Shown: positions 8,901 through 17,100 of the stretch, piece after piece
Numbering within the stretch: position 1 is the first letter of the stretch
How the letters are laid out: every line of letters begins with the position of its first letter
Assembly (NCBI GenBank): GCA_017548065.1
Contig: JAFYNQ010000095.1
Span: 1 to 64,000, forward strand
Direction of reading: 5' to 3'
DNA from: Oscillospiraceae bacterium
GTDB taxonomy: Bacteria; Bacillota; Clostridia; Oscillospirales; Oscillospiraceae
DNA length: 64,000 nucleotides
The notes under the pieces: model-generated
What the model saw: the letters and a program-made list of their open reading frames with translations, nothing else
Told to the model about the DNA's origin: nothing
The model's database searches: none
Position numbers and translations under genes: made by a program

Positions 8901-10674
8901 GTTCACCATGGCCCAGGTGGATGCCCAGATTTTGGGTATGCTTATGGAAGTGGACGTAAACTACACCGCCTCCGAAAAGGGCAGCCTTGCCCAGCAGGGT
9001 CTTATTGAAGCGGTTAACGGTGCATTCCCCACCTATCGTTATATCCGCGATTTGAACGAAGATGTCTTTGTGGACTACACCATCGTGGAGTATCCTCCCC
9101 TGGAGGTAACCGTTTACCTGGACAGCACCAATGGTGCCGACACCAACAGCGGTCTTACCGAGACAGCCGCTGTGAAGACCTTGGAGCAGGCTTACGCCCT
9201 GATTAACGCAGCCCTGGCTGACGGCGGCAAGGGTTCCAATGCCACCATCGTGGTGCTGGGCATGTACGAGCTGGGCAGTGCAACCTACCACTTCCCCGCC
9301 TGTGACTTCCCCGTAACCATCACCGCCAAGACCACCGAGGAAGGCATCAGCTTCACCGGCAGCAGCGGCGATGCACATCTCAATCGTGCTGTTCATCTCC
9401 ACGGCGCTACCACCTTCCAGAACATAAAACTTCATGTAAATAACAGTGAGAATTACAGCTACATTTTCGCCAACGGTCACAAGCTGGTCATTGGCGCAAA
9501 TGTCAATTCCACCGCAAACAAGAACAACTGTAATTTTTCTATTTCCGGCGGTAGCGTAAGTTACGGCGACAAGGTGGATTCTGTAGATGTGACCGTCCGC
9601 TCCGGCAAATGGAGAATGATCTACCTGGGCGGCTACTACGGTGACGTCACCGGTGTTGCCAAGCTGGATATTTCGGGTGCCACCATTGTGTACTCCATCG
9701 TTTCCTCTTACCGTGGCAACGTGGGCAGCCTGGAGATGTACATCTCCGACACCACCGTTTCCACCACCTCCGACAAGGCCCACGGCATCTTCTCCGGCAC
9801 TTACACCGCTAACTCCACCGTAAACAGCGGTAAGGTTTTGGGCGATGTGACCATCGTGCTGGGTGAGAATGTGACAGCCTATGCCGTCTACGGCACTGCA
9901 AGAAGCTACGGTCATGTTTATGGCGATACAACGATCATTGCAAACGGCGTGGATCTTGCCAAAGCACCTGTCTACGCAAGATACTCCGGCCTCAGCGCCA
10001 GCTATCCCACCCGTTATGTGGCACTGAAGCTGCAGAAGGACATCACCGCAGATGTCACCGTGGATCCTGACCTGGAGTTGGATCTGAACGGTCATGACAT
10101 CACCGGCAATGTGACCGTAAACGGTGAGCTGACTGTCTTTGACTCTGCCACCGATGATTACGATGTTTCCGACGGTGTCTGCGGTGAGATCACCGGCAAC
10201 GTCACCGGCACGCTGACTGCCAAGGAGGGCTACATTGCAGCGGCAAACGGCTTCCACAAGTTCGGCGGTCACTACATCAGCTCCGTGTCTCTTCGTCCCG
10301 GCAATGCGGGTATTTACTACACCGCCACCTTCCTGGCAGACGAAATTCTGCTGGCGGAATTGGAAACCGGCGTGGCAGTAAGCCTTGTTGACCTGCCCGG
10401 CGCTGACTTTGCAACCGATGAAGATACCTTGTATACCACGGGAACCACCGGTGTGCTGGTAAGTAACATCCTGACCGGCGACAGTGAGGACGCAGACCGT
10501 GCCATCATGGATATCTATGCTGCCAGCTATGTAAAGCTTCCCGACGGCACCGTTTCCGTCAGTGACGCAGAAATTGCTTACAGCCTCTATGATATCTTGC
10601 TGATCCTCAAATCCCAAAACCCCGAAGCCTTCCAAAGTTTCGCAACTACCCACAACATCGAAAACTGGTTCTAA
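5998..10674 (+). CDS. Secreted giant protein: beta-helix - M14 zinc carboxypeptidase - beta-helix
   Basis: A 1558-residue protein with a signal peptide (residues 1-24, ending AVSFA) and no LPXTG anchor, SLH domain or dockerin that I can see. Residues about 28-440 and 1035-1450 are two copies of one beta-helix-like module; both open with the pattern xDxxNGxDxNxGLxExxxVxTxExAYA. Between them lies a peptidase M14 domain with zinc ligands H623 and E626 (HGNE) and H713 (DNHE), the substrate-binding pair N683-R684 (DPNRDF) and catalytic glutamate E799 (LMETMG). It therefore looks catalytically intact and may trim peptides while bound to a carbohydrate or cell-wall matrix through the beta-helices. 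It is divergent from an AraC gene with operator-like repeats between them. The substrate is unknown. Confidence 0.85.
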   Translation: MKRFLSLFIAIIMVLSMIPAVSFAAEVRTVYWDPVNGSDSNMGLLESAPVLTVEAAYAALSGADEGKIIMLGTTNYTESTYFPTCHIPVTITSKTGAEGIKSAKSIFFGGDTTLENITMTLNASNNTTYLSGEGHNLTIGSNVTTKNSSTYRFCLTLRHGEGSMDGATLTVNSGNWRSIFVAGYTKATSGSCTLIMNGGNVNNIVGPTYSGTVTGNVTMHINGGTINVLDPGPNTTGSLFGNVDMTLRGGTITKARIQSARPISGTVTVTIDGDCTGIKAFEAKTGSVGKKVLVLKSGILSTMPTNTGDISVEIPQNQTFLMNGITVAAGTVNSAGILQFAGSASLTASQITGTLNCDVTDTVLVDHIYLKAPAGSSVIFAGDDCVAEANGLWKYSDTTAPQFDTVNFKGLVLTTTADDVVIEFYKYFSTKEEYRQTPVYVDGKDQYYAVAANTRYRYVAKPISGNNRYIIHQNVYITAEEAAQKTVIDVTPGVRTTKGWDTPEAVNNFTDEVMTTARKSDPSLWPQYSEIFTSPAFREGRNDHQQTTQTEMENYLSALDDPDDNIYVYTLGKTAVGSLNIPLVVITSADLSGAKDWEEAAALIRADSEKNNKVTVHYQAQIHGNEPAAGEAAFGMIARLDGAYGETLLDNLNIYVIPRLNPYGAYKSKRVTWINSSTYTDPNRDFLHLQTSEVQARMRAFNAFDPEIVFDNHEYQFNLDNTSTNRTDMMYCCHPLPTASTAYQDLAVDITHASFAQMEADGLSYSWYDSGSGGGLGSLGGNTGSSNTAARGTIHILMETMGSNYGLNMYARRVVSHASAVTGILNYLNENADRVKSVIKAEREMMIENGKTYREDDVFAMQTASEDAPQHYIEGEKINLMTGETTPVTITAKRVTTITRSRIAPTAYVLPADLSNIDYILNLMDMQGIYYTFIPAGATLPLQQYIGTVTAADLAEEKTVTFRNGAYVFTMAQVDAQILGMLMEVDVNYTASEKGSLAQQGLIEAVNGAFPTYRYIRDLNEDVFVDYTIVEYPPLEVTVYLDSTNGADTNSGLTETAAVKTLEQAYALINAALADGGKGSNATIVVLGMYELGSATYHFPACDFPVTITAKTTEEGISFTGSSGDAHLNRAVHLHGATTFQNIKLHVNNSENYSYIFANGHKLVIGANVNSTANKNNCNFSISGGSVSYGDKVDSVDVTVRSGKWRMIYLGGYYGDVTGVAKLDISGATIVYSIVSSYRGNVGSLEMYISDTTVSTTSDKAHGIFSGTYTANSTVNSGKVLGDVTIVLGENVTAYAVYGTARSYGHVYGDTTIIANGVDLAKAPVYARYSGLSASYPTRYVALKLQKDITADVTVDPDLELDLNGHDITGNVTVNGELTVFDSATDDYDVSDGVCGEITGNVTGTLTAKEGYIAAANGFHKFGGHYISSVSLRPGNAGIYYTATFLADEILLAELETGVAVSLVDLPGADFATDEDTLYTTGTTGVLVSNILTGDSEDADRAIMDIYAASYVKLPDGTVSVSDAEIAYSLYDILLILKSQNPEAFQSFATTHNIENWF

Positions 10675-10682
10675 AACAGAAA

Positions 10683-10720
10683 ATAGCCGGAGACGGGAAT
10701 TCCCGTCTCCGGCTATCTTT
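10683..10720. terminator. Bidirectional terminator between convergent genes
   Basis: A perfect 17-base-pair palindrome (arms 10683-10699 and 10700-10716, core GCCGGAGACGGG) lies between the ends of the secreted-protein gene and the DUF4838 gene. T-rich stretches follow on both strands, so it can serve both transcripts. Confidence 0.85.
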
Positions 10721-10724
10721 GATT

Positions 10725-12668
10725 TTACTGGTTGTACTCGCTGATCTTATTGAAGATAAAATTGTAAGCGGCCAGGTGCTGACGATGGTCATAGTAGCGC
10801 TCCATGGACTGCTCGTACTTGCCGAAGTCATCCATAAATGCATGCATCGCTTCCTTCGCATCCAAATCCTTGCCCACGCACTTCAGTGCCAGTGCAGCTG
10901 CCAGTCCACGGCAAAGCTCACAGTGGCGCAGCAGCAAGCGAACAGACACAGTCTGCACACGCTTGGGCATATTCTTGAAGGCAGCCAGCTTTTCCTCGTA
11001 CTCACGGGTGATGCCGTCCACAGCCAGCAGCTTCTCCTGCATCTCAGGCTTGTAGTACTGGTTTACATCCTGGTTCAGAGTATGGCGAGCCTCCACATAG
11101 GTCTGGGGCAGGTACTCGTCAAGAACCTTCAAGAACTCCATTGCCAGCTCAGCGGCCTCGCCGTAGGCATGTGCCATGTAGTCATTGACAATGTCATCAA
11201 ACTTCAGGCTGTTGTCAAACAGAGTCTGTGCATAGACATAGTAAGAAAGACCGTTGGGGAAATAGGAACGCTGAGAGCCGTCCTGGATGATGCCGCCGTA
11301 GCCGTTGTCACGGTAGGAGAACACGTCCTCATAGAGACGGCGGGCAAAGCTCAGGGTGCCGGGTGCGTAGTGCTGGTGCTTCCAGAAGTGGTACTCGTAA
11401 GCAATCTGGGGAGCAGCAGCGTAATCACGCCAACGCTTTGCACGGACGATATGCTCTTCCATAGTCTCGGGTCTGCCGGAGACGTTCAGCACGAAGGGAG
11501 TGAACTTCTCCACCACGGGATCCTTGGGCACGGAGTAGCAGTAGCTGCGGGTAATAGCACCCAGAATGAAGATGAAGCGCTCAGGGTTATTCAGGTACTC
11601 GCAGGTGGGCTCGTAAGCAGTCTCGGAGTAGATACAGCCGCCGATGCGGTTGTTAAGACCACGGGCAGTCAGCTCGGCATCAATCTCGTTGAGCAGGATC
11701 ACGTACCAGTCGGAAGGTGTCTTCTTGCGGCAGTTCTCACACTCGCAGTGGTTCTTCTGGGCATCTGCCAGCCACACATGGAGGTAGTTGACGTTGTGGT
11801 TCTCCTGGGCATAGTCGCAGACAGTGCGGACAACGTACTTACGTGCCTCAGGGTTGGACATGCAGAAGTTGGTATTCAGTGCAACGCCCTTGTACAGGTC
11901 ACGCTTGCCGTCGATCAAAGCAAGGTACTGGCGAACCTCCTCGGGAACGGGATTGTTCTCGTCCTTTGTCCAGCCGCCCAGGGAGCTGATGCCGAAGGCC
12001 TCGGCGTTCCAGCCGTGACCCATATCATGGAACTGCAGACCACGCTTTGCGATCTCGGTCTCGCAAACACGCTTCCACTGCAGGACGGTCTCTGCGGTAA
12101 CAGGCTCAGGCTCCCAGTTCTTTTCGTTGCCCTTATGGGTGTAGTACCAATCGTAATAGATCTTGGGAATATCAAACTCCAGCATGTACACGTTCAGGCC
12201 GATCTTGGGAGAGAAATCAATGGTCTCCAGCATAGAAGCCTGGCTCTCGGAGCCTTCGTTACACTGACCACGGTAGCGGCAGTCAGCCAGCTTGTGGTAC
12301 TTGACAGGCTCAATATCCTTCACGGGGATGAACTCGCCGTCCACACCCGGGTACAGCCAGCGGCAGCCGTTGATAGTCAGGTAGCGGTAAACAGCCAGCA
12401 GCACACTGCGAGGGTTGTCACCGGCGATGATGCCGCCTTCGGCATCGGTGTCAATGTGGAGAATATCGTCCAGCTCAATATCTGCTGCCTCGGAGGTATC
12501 CAGGCCGAAGTCTGCCATGAGACCCAGTCGGAAGCCATCGGTAGCATCGGGCTTATACGCAATTGCGATCTCACCGCCACGGGGCATCATCATGCGCAGG
12601 TACTTCTTCAGTTCCTCTGCGGCAAAATCCACCACAGGATTGGATGTGATCTTATAAATTTTATACAT
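10725..12668 (-). CDS. DUF4838-type protein, possible glycoside hydrolase
   Basis: A 647-residue protein without a signal peptide. The N-terminal part ends in a GGIIAGDNPRSVLLAVYRYL-like block, as found before the catalytic domains of GH20/GH67-type enzymes. The middle contains CECENCRKKTPSDWYV and an LNEIDAELTARG block typical of DUF4838, a family placed near alpha-glucuronidase-like folds without an established activity. AAGGAGG (12679-12685) and a TTGCAT/TATAAT promoter precede it. It is divergent from an AraC gene, a common arrangement for sugar-responsive enzymes. A cytoplasmic role on imported oligosaccharides is inferred; the substrate is not known. Confidence 0.75.
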   Translation of the reverse strand: MYKIYKITSNPVVDFAAEELKKYLRMMMPRGGEIAIAYKPDATDGFRLGLMADFGLDTSEAADIELDDILHIDTDAEGGIIAGDNPRSVLLAVYRYLTINGCRWLYPGVDGEFIPVKDIEPVKYHKLADCRYRGQCNEGSESQASMLETIDFSPKIGLNVYMLEFDIPKIYYDWYYTHKGNEKNWEPEPVTAETVLQWKRVCETEIAKRGLQFHDMGHGWNAEAFGISSLGGWTKDENNPVPEEVRQYLALIDGKRDLYKGVALNTNFCMSNPEARKYVVRTVCDYAQENHNVNYLHVWLADAQKNHCECENCRKKTPSDWYVILLNEIDAELTARGLNNRIGGCIYSETAYEPTCEYLNNPERFIFILGAITRSYCYSVPKDPVVEKFTPFVLNVSGRPETMEEHIVRAKRWRDYAAAPQIAYEYHFWKHQHYAPGTLSFARRLYEDVFSYRDNGYGGIIQDGSQRSYFPNGLSYYVYAQTLFDNSLKFDDIVNDYMAHAYGEAAELAMEFLKVLDEYLPQTYVEARHTLNQDVNQYYKPEMQEKLLAVDGITREYEEKLAAFKNMPKRVQTVSVRLLLRHCELCRGLAAALALKCVGKDLDAKEAMHAFMDDFGKYEQSMERYYDHRQHLAAYNFIFNKISEYNQ

Positions 12669-12707
12669 CTTTCTTTTTCCTCCTTAATTGGAAATACGTA
12701 TGGAATA

Positions 12708-12736
12708 ATTATACTATCAAAACGGGAAATATGCAA
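12708..12736 (-). promoter_or_regulatory. Sigma-A-type promoter for the DUF4838 gene
   Basis: Read on the minus strand: TTGCAT (12731-12736), a 17-base spacer and TATAAT (12708-12713). On the plus strand, TATAGT at 12771-12776 is a possible -10 box for the divergent AraC gene, but its -35 match is poor. Confidence 0.7.
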
Positions 12737-12792
12737 CTGATTTTATCTTTCCATTTTTCGGTTTTTGTGTTATAGTAAATATGGTGATATAA

Positions 12793-13578
12793 ATGACTTT
12801 TGAAAAGCTAAACGAAACATTTACTACAGATTTCAACCTGGATAAGATCGTTGCGGCGCAGCAAAGCTGGCACAGCGGCGCACGGTTCAGCCGCCTGGAG
12901 CGACCCCGTAGCAGCCACGGTCTTTTTCTGCTCACAGATCCTGCGGTTTACGAGTTTACCGACGGCACCACGATGCAGGTCGTCCCCGGTGATTTGCTTC
13001 TGCTTCCCAAGGGCGCGCGTTATGTCACACAATTCTCGGCGCCGCCGGAAAAGCAGACCCATCCGCTGATGATCAATTTCCGCCTTACGGATATGGATGG
13101 AAACGAAATATATCTGGGTGACCGTGTGCTGCGCCTTTGCCATGATAACGGTGAGAAGCGAGCCATGTTTATGTCTGCGGTGCAGCTGTACATAAACACT
13201 GCGCCTGCCAAGTTGAAAAGTCAGGTCTTTGCACTGTTTGGCGATCTCTTCCCCATTGCTGATGCGGATGAGTGCTGCATCGGCTATATCGGACGGCATT
13301 ACACCGACGACCTGAGCATTCCTGCCCTTGCCCAGCGCTGCGCCGTCAGTGAGACAGTTTACCGAAAGCGATTCAAGCAGCTTACCGGGCAATCCCCGGT
13401 GCGGTATATCAACAAGCTGAAAATTGATAAGGCCTGCGAAATGCTGCAAAGCGGTGATATTCCACCCAGGCAGATCAGCGACTTTTTGAATTTCTACTCC
13501 CTGCCCTATTTTTACAAGGTATTCAAAGAACACATGGGTGTAACGCCCAACCAATACAGAGACCAATTGGGAGAATAA
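12793..13578 (+). CDS. AraC-family transcriptional regulator
   Basis: A 261-residue regulator. The N-terminal cupin region includes VVPGDLLLLPKGARYVTQF. The C-terminal double helix-turn-helix runs from DLSIPALAQRCAVSETVYRKRF to PPRQISDFLNFYSLPYFYKVFKEHMG. It is divergent from the DUF4838 gene with 124 bases between the starts, so it is the likely regulator of that gene. No strong Shine-Dalgarno is visible before the ATG (GGTGATATAA), so expression may be low. It ends at a bidirectional terminator facing the MATE gene. Confidence 0.87.
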   Translation: MTFEKLNETFTTDFNLDKIVAAQQSWHSGARFSRLERPRSSHGLFLLTDPAVYEFTDGTTMQVVPGDLLLLPKGARYVTQFSAPPEKQTHPLMINFRLTDMDGNEIYLGDRVLRLCHDNGEKRAMFMSAVQLYINTAPAKLKSQVFALFGDLFPIADADECCIGYIGRHYTDDLSIPALAQRCAVSETVYRKRFKQLTGQSPVRYINKLKIDKACEMLQSGDIPPRQISDFLNFYSLPYFYKVFKEHMGVTPNQYRDQLGE

Positions 13579-13582
13579 AATC

Positions 13583-13616
13583 AACCGGAGAGGATCATCG
13601 TTCCTCTCCGGTTTTT
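13583..13616. terminator. Terminator between convergent AraC and MATE genes
   Basis: Inverted repeat AACCGGAGAGGA (13583-13594) with TCCTCTCCGGTT (13602-13613) and a seven-base loop, followed by TTT on the plus strand. It overlaps the spacer before the MATE stop codon and probably acts in both directions. Confidence 0.85.
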
Positions 13617-13617
13617 A

Positions 13618-14982
13618 TCAGGTTTCTTTGGAAAGCTTTCTGCGGACGCAGATATAGTAGATCAGCTGCAAGGCGCTGCAAGCAAGCCACGAGACGGGGT
13701 TACTTAAATAAAGTCCCTCAATGGTTCTGAAATGAGGGAACACGAAAAGCACCCAGCCCACTCTTATGCCGCAAATAGCGATCAGATTCATCATCGTTGG
13801 CATCATCGCATGGCGCATACCACGGGAAGAAGCGGCACAGCATTCAGCCAGTGGGAACAGAAGCAGCGACAATGTCAAAATCCGAAGGAATCTTTCGCCG
13901 TAGCCCATTACCTCCGGGTCACTGTTAAAAATACCGATTACCTGGGGTGCAAAGATGCAACTTAATGCAATGGGTATTGCCATAAATGCCACGGAAAGCC
14001 ATACGCCGGTAAACACAACTTTATCAATGCGCTTATATTTTTTAGCACCATAGCACTGTCCGGCAAAATTCACGCAGCTGGAAGCCAGCGCACCGTGCAG
14101 CTGATAGATAAACGTATTGATATCATTGGCTGCCGTCTTGCCCGCAATCAGTGCGGCGCCATTGGCCGATTCAGATGCCAGCTGATTGACCGCTGTCTGA
14201 ATGGTCAGATTGGAGGCGCTGAACACAATACCGCCCAAGCCGCTGGGGATACCCACACGAAGGATCTCGCCTACCTGCTTTTTGTTCAACCGCAGTTCCT
14301 TCCGGGTAAGGGCATACTGGTCTTTTGCATTAAACAGCACCCAGGTCAAAGCGCCGGCAGACAGATACTGGGAGACCACCGTGGCAACCGCAACACCCAC
14401 CACATCCAGGTGGAAGCCGATGACCAGCACCAGGTTCAGCGCAACATTTACAAGTCCGCTGAGGGACAGTACATACATGGGACGTTTTGTATCGCCGTGG
14501 GCGCGGAAAATACCGGCCGCCACGTTATACACAAGGGATGCCGGAACACCCAGCATATATAGCTGCATATACGAAACAGCAGGCTGCAGCACACTTTCCG
14601 GCGTGCCAAGCCAGCGCAGGAATACCTCCACCAAGGGAATGGTGATCACACTCATAGCTACGCCGCAAAGAAGCGCCAGCAGCACAGCCGTATGCATATT
14701 TTTACGCAGACCTTCTTTATCACCGGAACCCAGCATATTGGAGCAGATCACGCTGGCACCGGTGGCGATGCCCATAAAGAAGCCCAGCACCAGGTTCACC
14801 GGCTGCGCCGTTGCGCCAACCGCTGCCAGGGCAGTGGCACCGTCGGCGGCAAAGCGGCCTACCACCACACGGTCTGCCACGGTATAAAGCTGCTGCAACA
14901 GATTGCCTGCGATCAGAGGGGCGGAGAAAACAAGCATTTTCTTCACGATCGAACCTTCTGTCAGGTTCATTGTCCTGCCCAT
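13618..14982 (-). CDS. MATE-family multidrug/metabolite efflux transporter
   Basis: A 454-residue membrane protein with about 12 hydrophobic helices and the duplicated MATE architecture. Family features include the N-terminal GSIVKKMLVFSAPLIAGNLLQQLY region and the PASLVYNVAAGIFRAHGDTKRPM segment. It is probably a sodium- or proton-driven exporter. It is the last gene of a four-gene minus-strand operon and begins 13 bases after the M20 peptidase stop, with AAAGGAG (14990-14996) as ribosome binding site. Linkage to a peptidase and two paired membrane proteins suggests export of a peptide- or amino-acid-like compound; the substrate cannot be determined. Confidence 0.88.
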   Translation of the reverse strand: MGRTMNLTEGSIVKKMLVFSAPLIAGNLLQQLYTVADRVVVGRFAADGATALAAVGATAQPVNLVLGFFMGIATGASVICSNMLGSGDKEGLRKNMHTAVLLALLCGVAMSVITIPLVEVFLRWLGTPESVLQPAVSYMQLYMLGVPASLVYNVAAGIFRAHGDTKRPMYVLSLSGLVNVALNLVLVIGFHLDVVGVAVATVVSQYLSAGALTWVLFNAKDQYALTRKELRLNKKQVGEILRVGIPSGLGGIVFSASNLTIQTAVNQLASESANGAALIAGKTAANDINTFIYQLHGALASSCVNFAGQCYGAKKYKRIDKVVFTGVWLSVAFMAIPIALSCIFAPQVIGIFNSDPEVMGYGERFLRILTLSLLLFPLAECCAASSRGMRHAMMPTMMNLIAICGIRVGWVLFVFPHFRTIEGLYLSNPVSWLACSALQLIYYICVRRKLSKET

Positions 14983-14995
14983 ACTATCTACTCCT

Positions 14996-16426
14996 TTAAC
15001 ACTGTTTCATCAGGCGGATATAAAACTCAACTGCACGTGTGATGGTTTCCAGCGGGATCCGTTCATTGTTGCCATGGATACTCTTACGCTCTTCGGAGCT
15101 AAGCGCCATTGCAGAGAAGCGGTAAACGTGATTGGAGATCACACCGTAGTGACGGGAGTCGGAACACTGCACCATCAAATAGGGCGACACGATACAACCG
15201 GGCCAGGTCTGGGACACAGCTTTTGCCACCTTGTCCCAGCTTTCGCAATCGGTTTCGGAAATAGGGCTGGGTTCAAAGCTTTCCAGCACTGTGATCTTCA
15301 CACTTTCGTCATTGACGGTTTTGGTAAGATAGGCCTTTGCGCCTGCCACAGTGTCCGCAGGATTCAGCCGCATATTGGACACAAGCTTTGCCTCTGCCGG
15401 GATCACATTTCTGGCATTGCTGCCCTCCATCATAGTGAAGGCTGTGGTGGTGCGGCAAAGCGCATTCATCTCACCGCCGCCCGCCTTACAGATCAGGTCA
15501 AGCACAGGTCTGAACAGCCACAGATTGGCAAATACGATCTTCAAAGCAAAGGAAGAATGTCTGCCCAGGGTGTCAAACATTTCCAGAGCAGGCTTTGTCA
15601 GGTGCATTTTGAAGGGATGCTCCACAATGCTGCGGCAAGCCTTTGCCAGAGTGGTAACGGGTGTCTTAGGCAGCGGTGCGGAAGCGTGACCGCCGGAGGA
15701 GGTCACGGAATACTCCACATTCATCATACCCTTTTCCGCAATGCCGATAAGACCGCAGGGGGCTTTCACGCCGGGGAACACATTCTCCACCACAGCGCCG
15801 CCTTCGTCCACCACCAAGGCAGGTGTAACGCCCTTTTCCTTGAAGTAGTTTACAATGTTCACTGCGCCCTTGCCGTTGATCTCTTCGCCGCCGGAGAAGG
15901 CAAAGTACACATCGTTTTCCGGCACAAAGCCGGCTGCGATCAGGGTGTTGGCGGCATAAAGCACGCCGTTGAAGGTGGCCTTGGTGTCCAAAGTACCACG
16001 TCCCCACAGAACGCCGTTTTCAATAATACCGGCAAAGGGCGGCTTCTCCCAGCTTTCCTCGTTTACCGGCACAACGTCATAGTGCGCCATCATGACAGAG
16101 GGCTTGTCGCTTTTCTTTCCCTTCCAGTGAAACAGCAGCGCTCTGTCGGGAAGCTGCTGCAAAGTGCAGGTAGCAAACACGTTGGGGTACAGCTCCGGCA
16201 GCAGGGCGATGAGCTTCTGAAATTCTCCTTCATCCTCCAGCGTCGGGTCATTGTAGGAAATGGTCTTACACTGCACCAGCTTTTGCAGTGCCGTCACTGC
16301 CGCAGCATCAACGGTCACCGCCTCGCCGGGCTCTGTGTTTTGCGCCTTGGGACGGAAGGCAGCTGCACGGAACAGCAGCACTGCCAGCAGCAGCGCAACT
16401 GCGCCTAAAATTACATAGCCAACCAT
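14996..16426 (-). CDS. M20-family metallopeptidase with N-terminal membrane anchor
   Basis: A 476-residue zinc peptidase. An N-terminal hydrophobic helix (about residues 4-20) suggests membrane anchoring. The M20 metal and catalytic motifs are present: AHYDVVPV, GRGTLDTKA, the SGGEEINGKGA glutamates, VVDEGG and a late histidine in HGNNERIP. The dimerisation domain lies between. The sequence resembles the carboxypeptidase S/PM20D1 branch, which hydrolyses or condenses N-acyl amino acids and dipeptides. It shares one base with the upstream membrane protein gene (TAATG), so translation is coupled. The direction and substrate of the reaction are unknown. Confidence 0.85.
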   Translation of the reverse strand: MVGYVILGAVALLLAVLLFRAAAFRPKAQNTEPGEAVTVDAAAVTALQKLVQCKTISYNDPTLEDEGEFQKLIALLPELYPNVFATCTLQQLPDRALLFHWKGKKSDKPSVMMAHYDVVPVNEESWEKPPFAGIIENGVLWGRGTLDTKATFNGVLYAANTLIAAGFVPENDVYFAFSGGEEINGKGAVNIVNYFKEKGVTPALVVDEGGAVVENVFPGVKAPCGLIGIAEKGMMNVEYSVTSSGGHASAPLPKTPVTTLAKACRSIVEHPFKMHLTKPALEMFDTLGRHSSFALKIVFANLWLFRPVLDLICKAGGGEMNALCRTTTAFTMMEGSNARNVIPAEAKLVSNMRLNPADTVAGAKAYLTKTVNDESVKITVLESFEPSPISETDCESWDKVAKAVSQTWPGCIVSPYLMVQCSDSRHYGVISNHVYRFSAMALSSEERKSIHGNNERIPLETITRAVEFYIRLMKQC

Positions 16427-17088
16427 TACAGAACTCCCTTCTTATACAAAAGCCGACCGATACCGATGGTAAAGAGGGCAGACACCGGCACCATGATACC
16501 CACAGTACCTGCATCCAGCGCCGGCACGAAAATAAACAAAACCAGCATCAGCAGCACAGGTGCCACTGCCAGCTTCCAGTTCTTGGACACAAATGCCACA
16601 CCCAGTCCGCCAAAGAGAGCAGGCAGGATCTGGTCAAAGGCAGGCTGCAGCGCAGGTGCCTGCAAAACCGGGGTCAGCGGCACGATCAGCACCACACCCA
16701 GCACAATGATCAGGGTGGTCACGATGCTGGAAATAGCAATGGCAATGGTAGAGACCACCTCGCCCTCCTCGGAGTTGGCACTGACCTCATTCTGTTCCAG
16801 GGCATTCAGTGCGCAGGGCAGCTTCAGGTTGGAAATATTGCCGGTGACGAAGCTCAGGTAAGCGCCGCCGGCGCCCAGCATCGGCACATAGGTAACGGTT
16901 TCAATGGCGCCCACCGCCCAATAAAGGGGCGCAGTTGCCAAAAGGCCAACCGCCAGGCTGTTCCACTCGGGCATGGTACGGAAAATCACACAAACTGCCA
17001 CAGGGAAAGCCAGCAGCAGAACCATAACGCTTAAGTTCCAAATGGTACCGTCACGGTGTACGCTATCCAAATAACTCATTTTCTTCAT
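16426..17088 (-). CDS. Multi-pass membrane protein, partner of DUF5058-type protein
   Basis: A 220-residue protein with about six hydrophobic segments and no motif that I recognise by name. It lies between a DUF5058-like membrane protein gene (12 bases upstream) and the M20 peptidase (one-base overlap). Both membrane proteins contain a glycine-rich loop near the middle and a polar segment before the last helices, so they may form a two-subunit transporter. The ATG has AGGTAG upstream. What it carries is unknown; the peptidase suggests a peptide or N-acyl amino acid. Confidence 0.65.
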   Translation of the reverse strand: MKKMSYLDSVHRDGTIWNLSVMVLLLAFPVAVCVIFRTMPEWNSLAVGLLATAPLYWAVGAIETVTYVPMLGAGGAYLSFVTGNISNLKLPCALNALEQNEVSANSEEGEVVSTIAIAISSIVTTLIIVLGVVLIVPLTPVLQAPALQPAFDQILPALFGGLGVAFVSKNWKLAVAPVLLMLVLFIFVPALDAGTVGIMVPVSALFTIGIGRLLYKKGVL

Positions 17089-17100
17089 GACACTACCTCC

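Noticed and set aside
7666..10653. A 995-codon open frame on the minus strand inside the M14/beta-helix gene (and a 542-codon one at 6016-7644)
   Set aside because: They lie fully antisense to a gene with a clear signal peptide and active site; the translations are rich in Gly, Val, His and Cys without motifs, as expected for antisense frames of GC-biased codons.
10719..12740. A 673-codon plus-strand frame opposite the DUF4838 gene
   Set aside because: It has no ribosome binding site, overlaps the bidirectional terminator and reads as low-complexity Leu/Val/His sequence; the minus-strand gene has family motifs and promoter.
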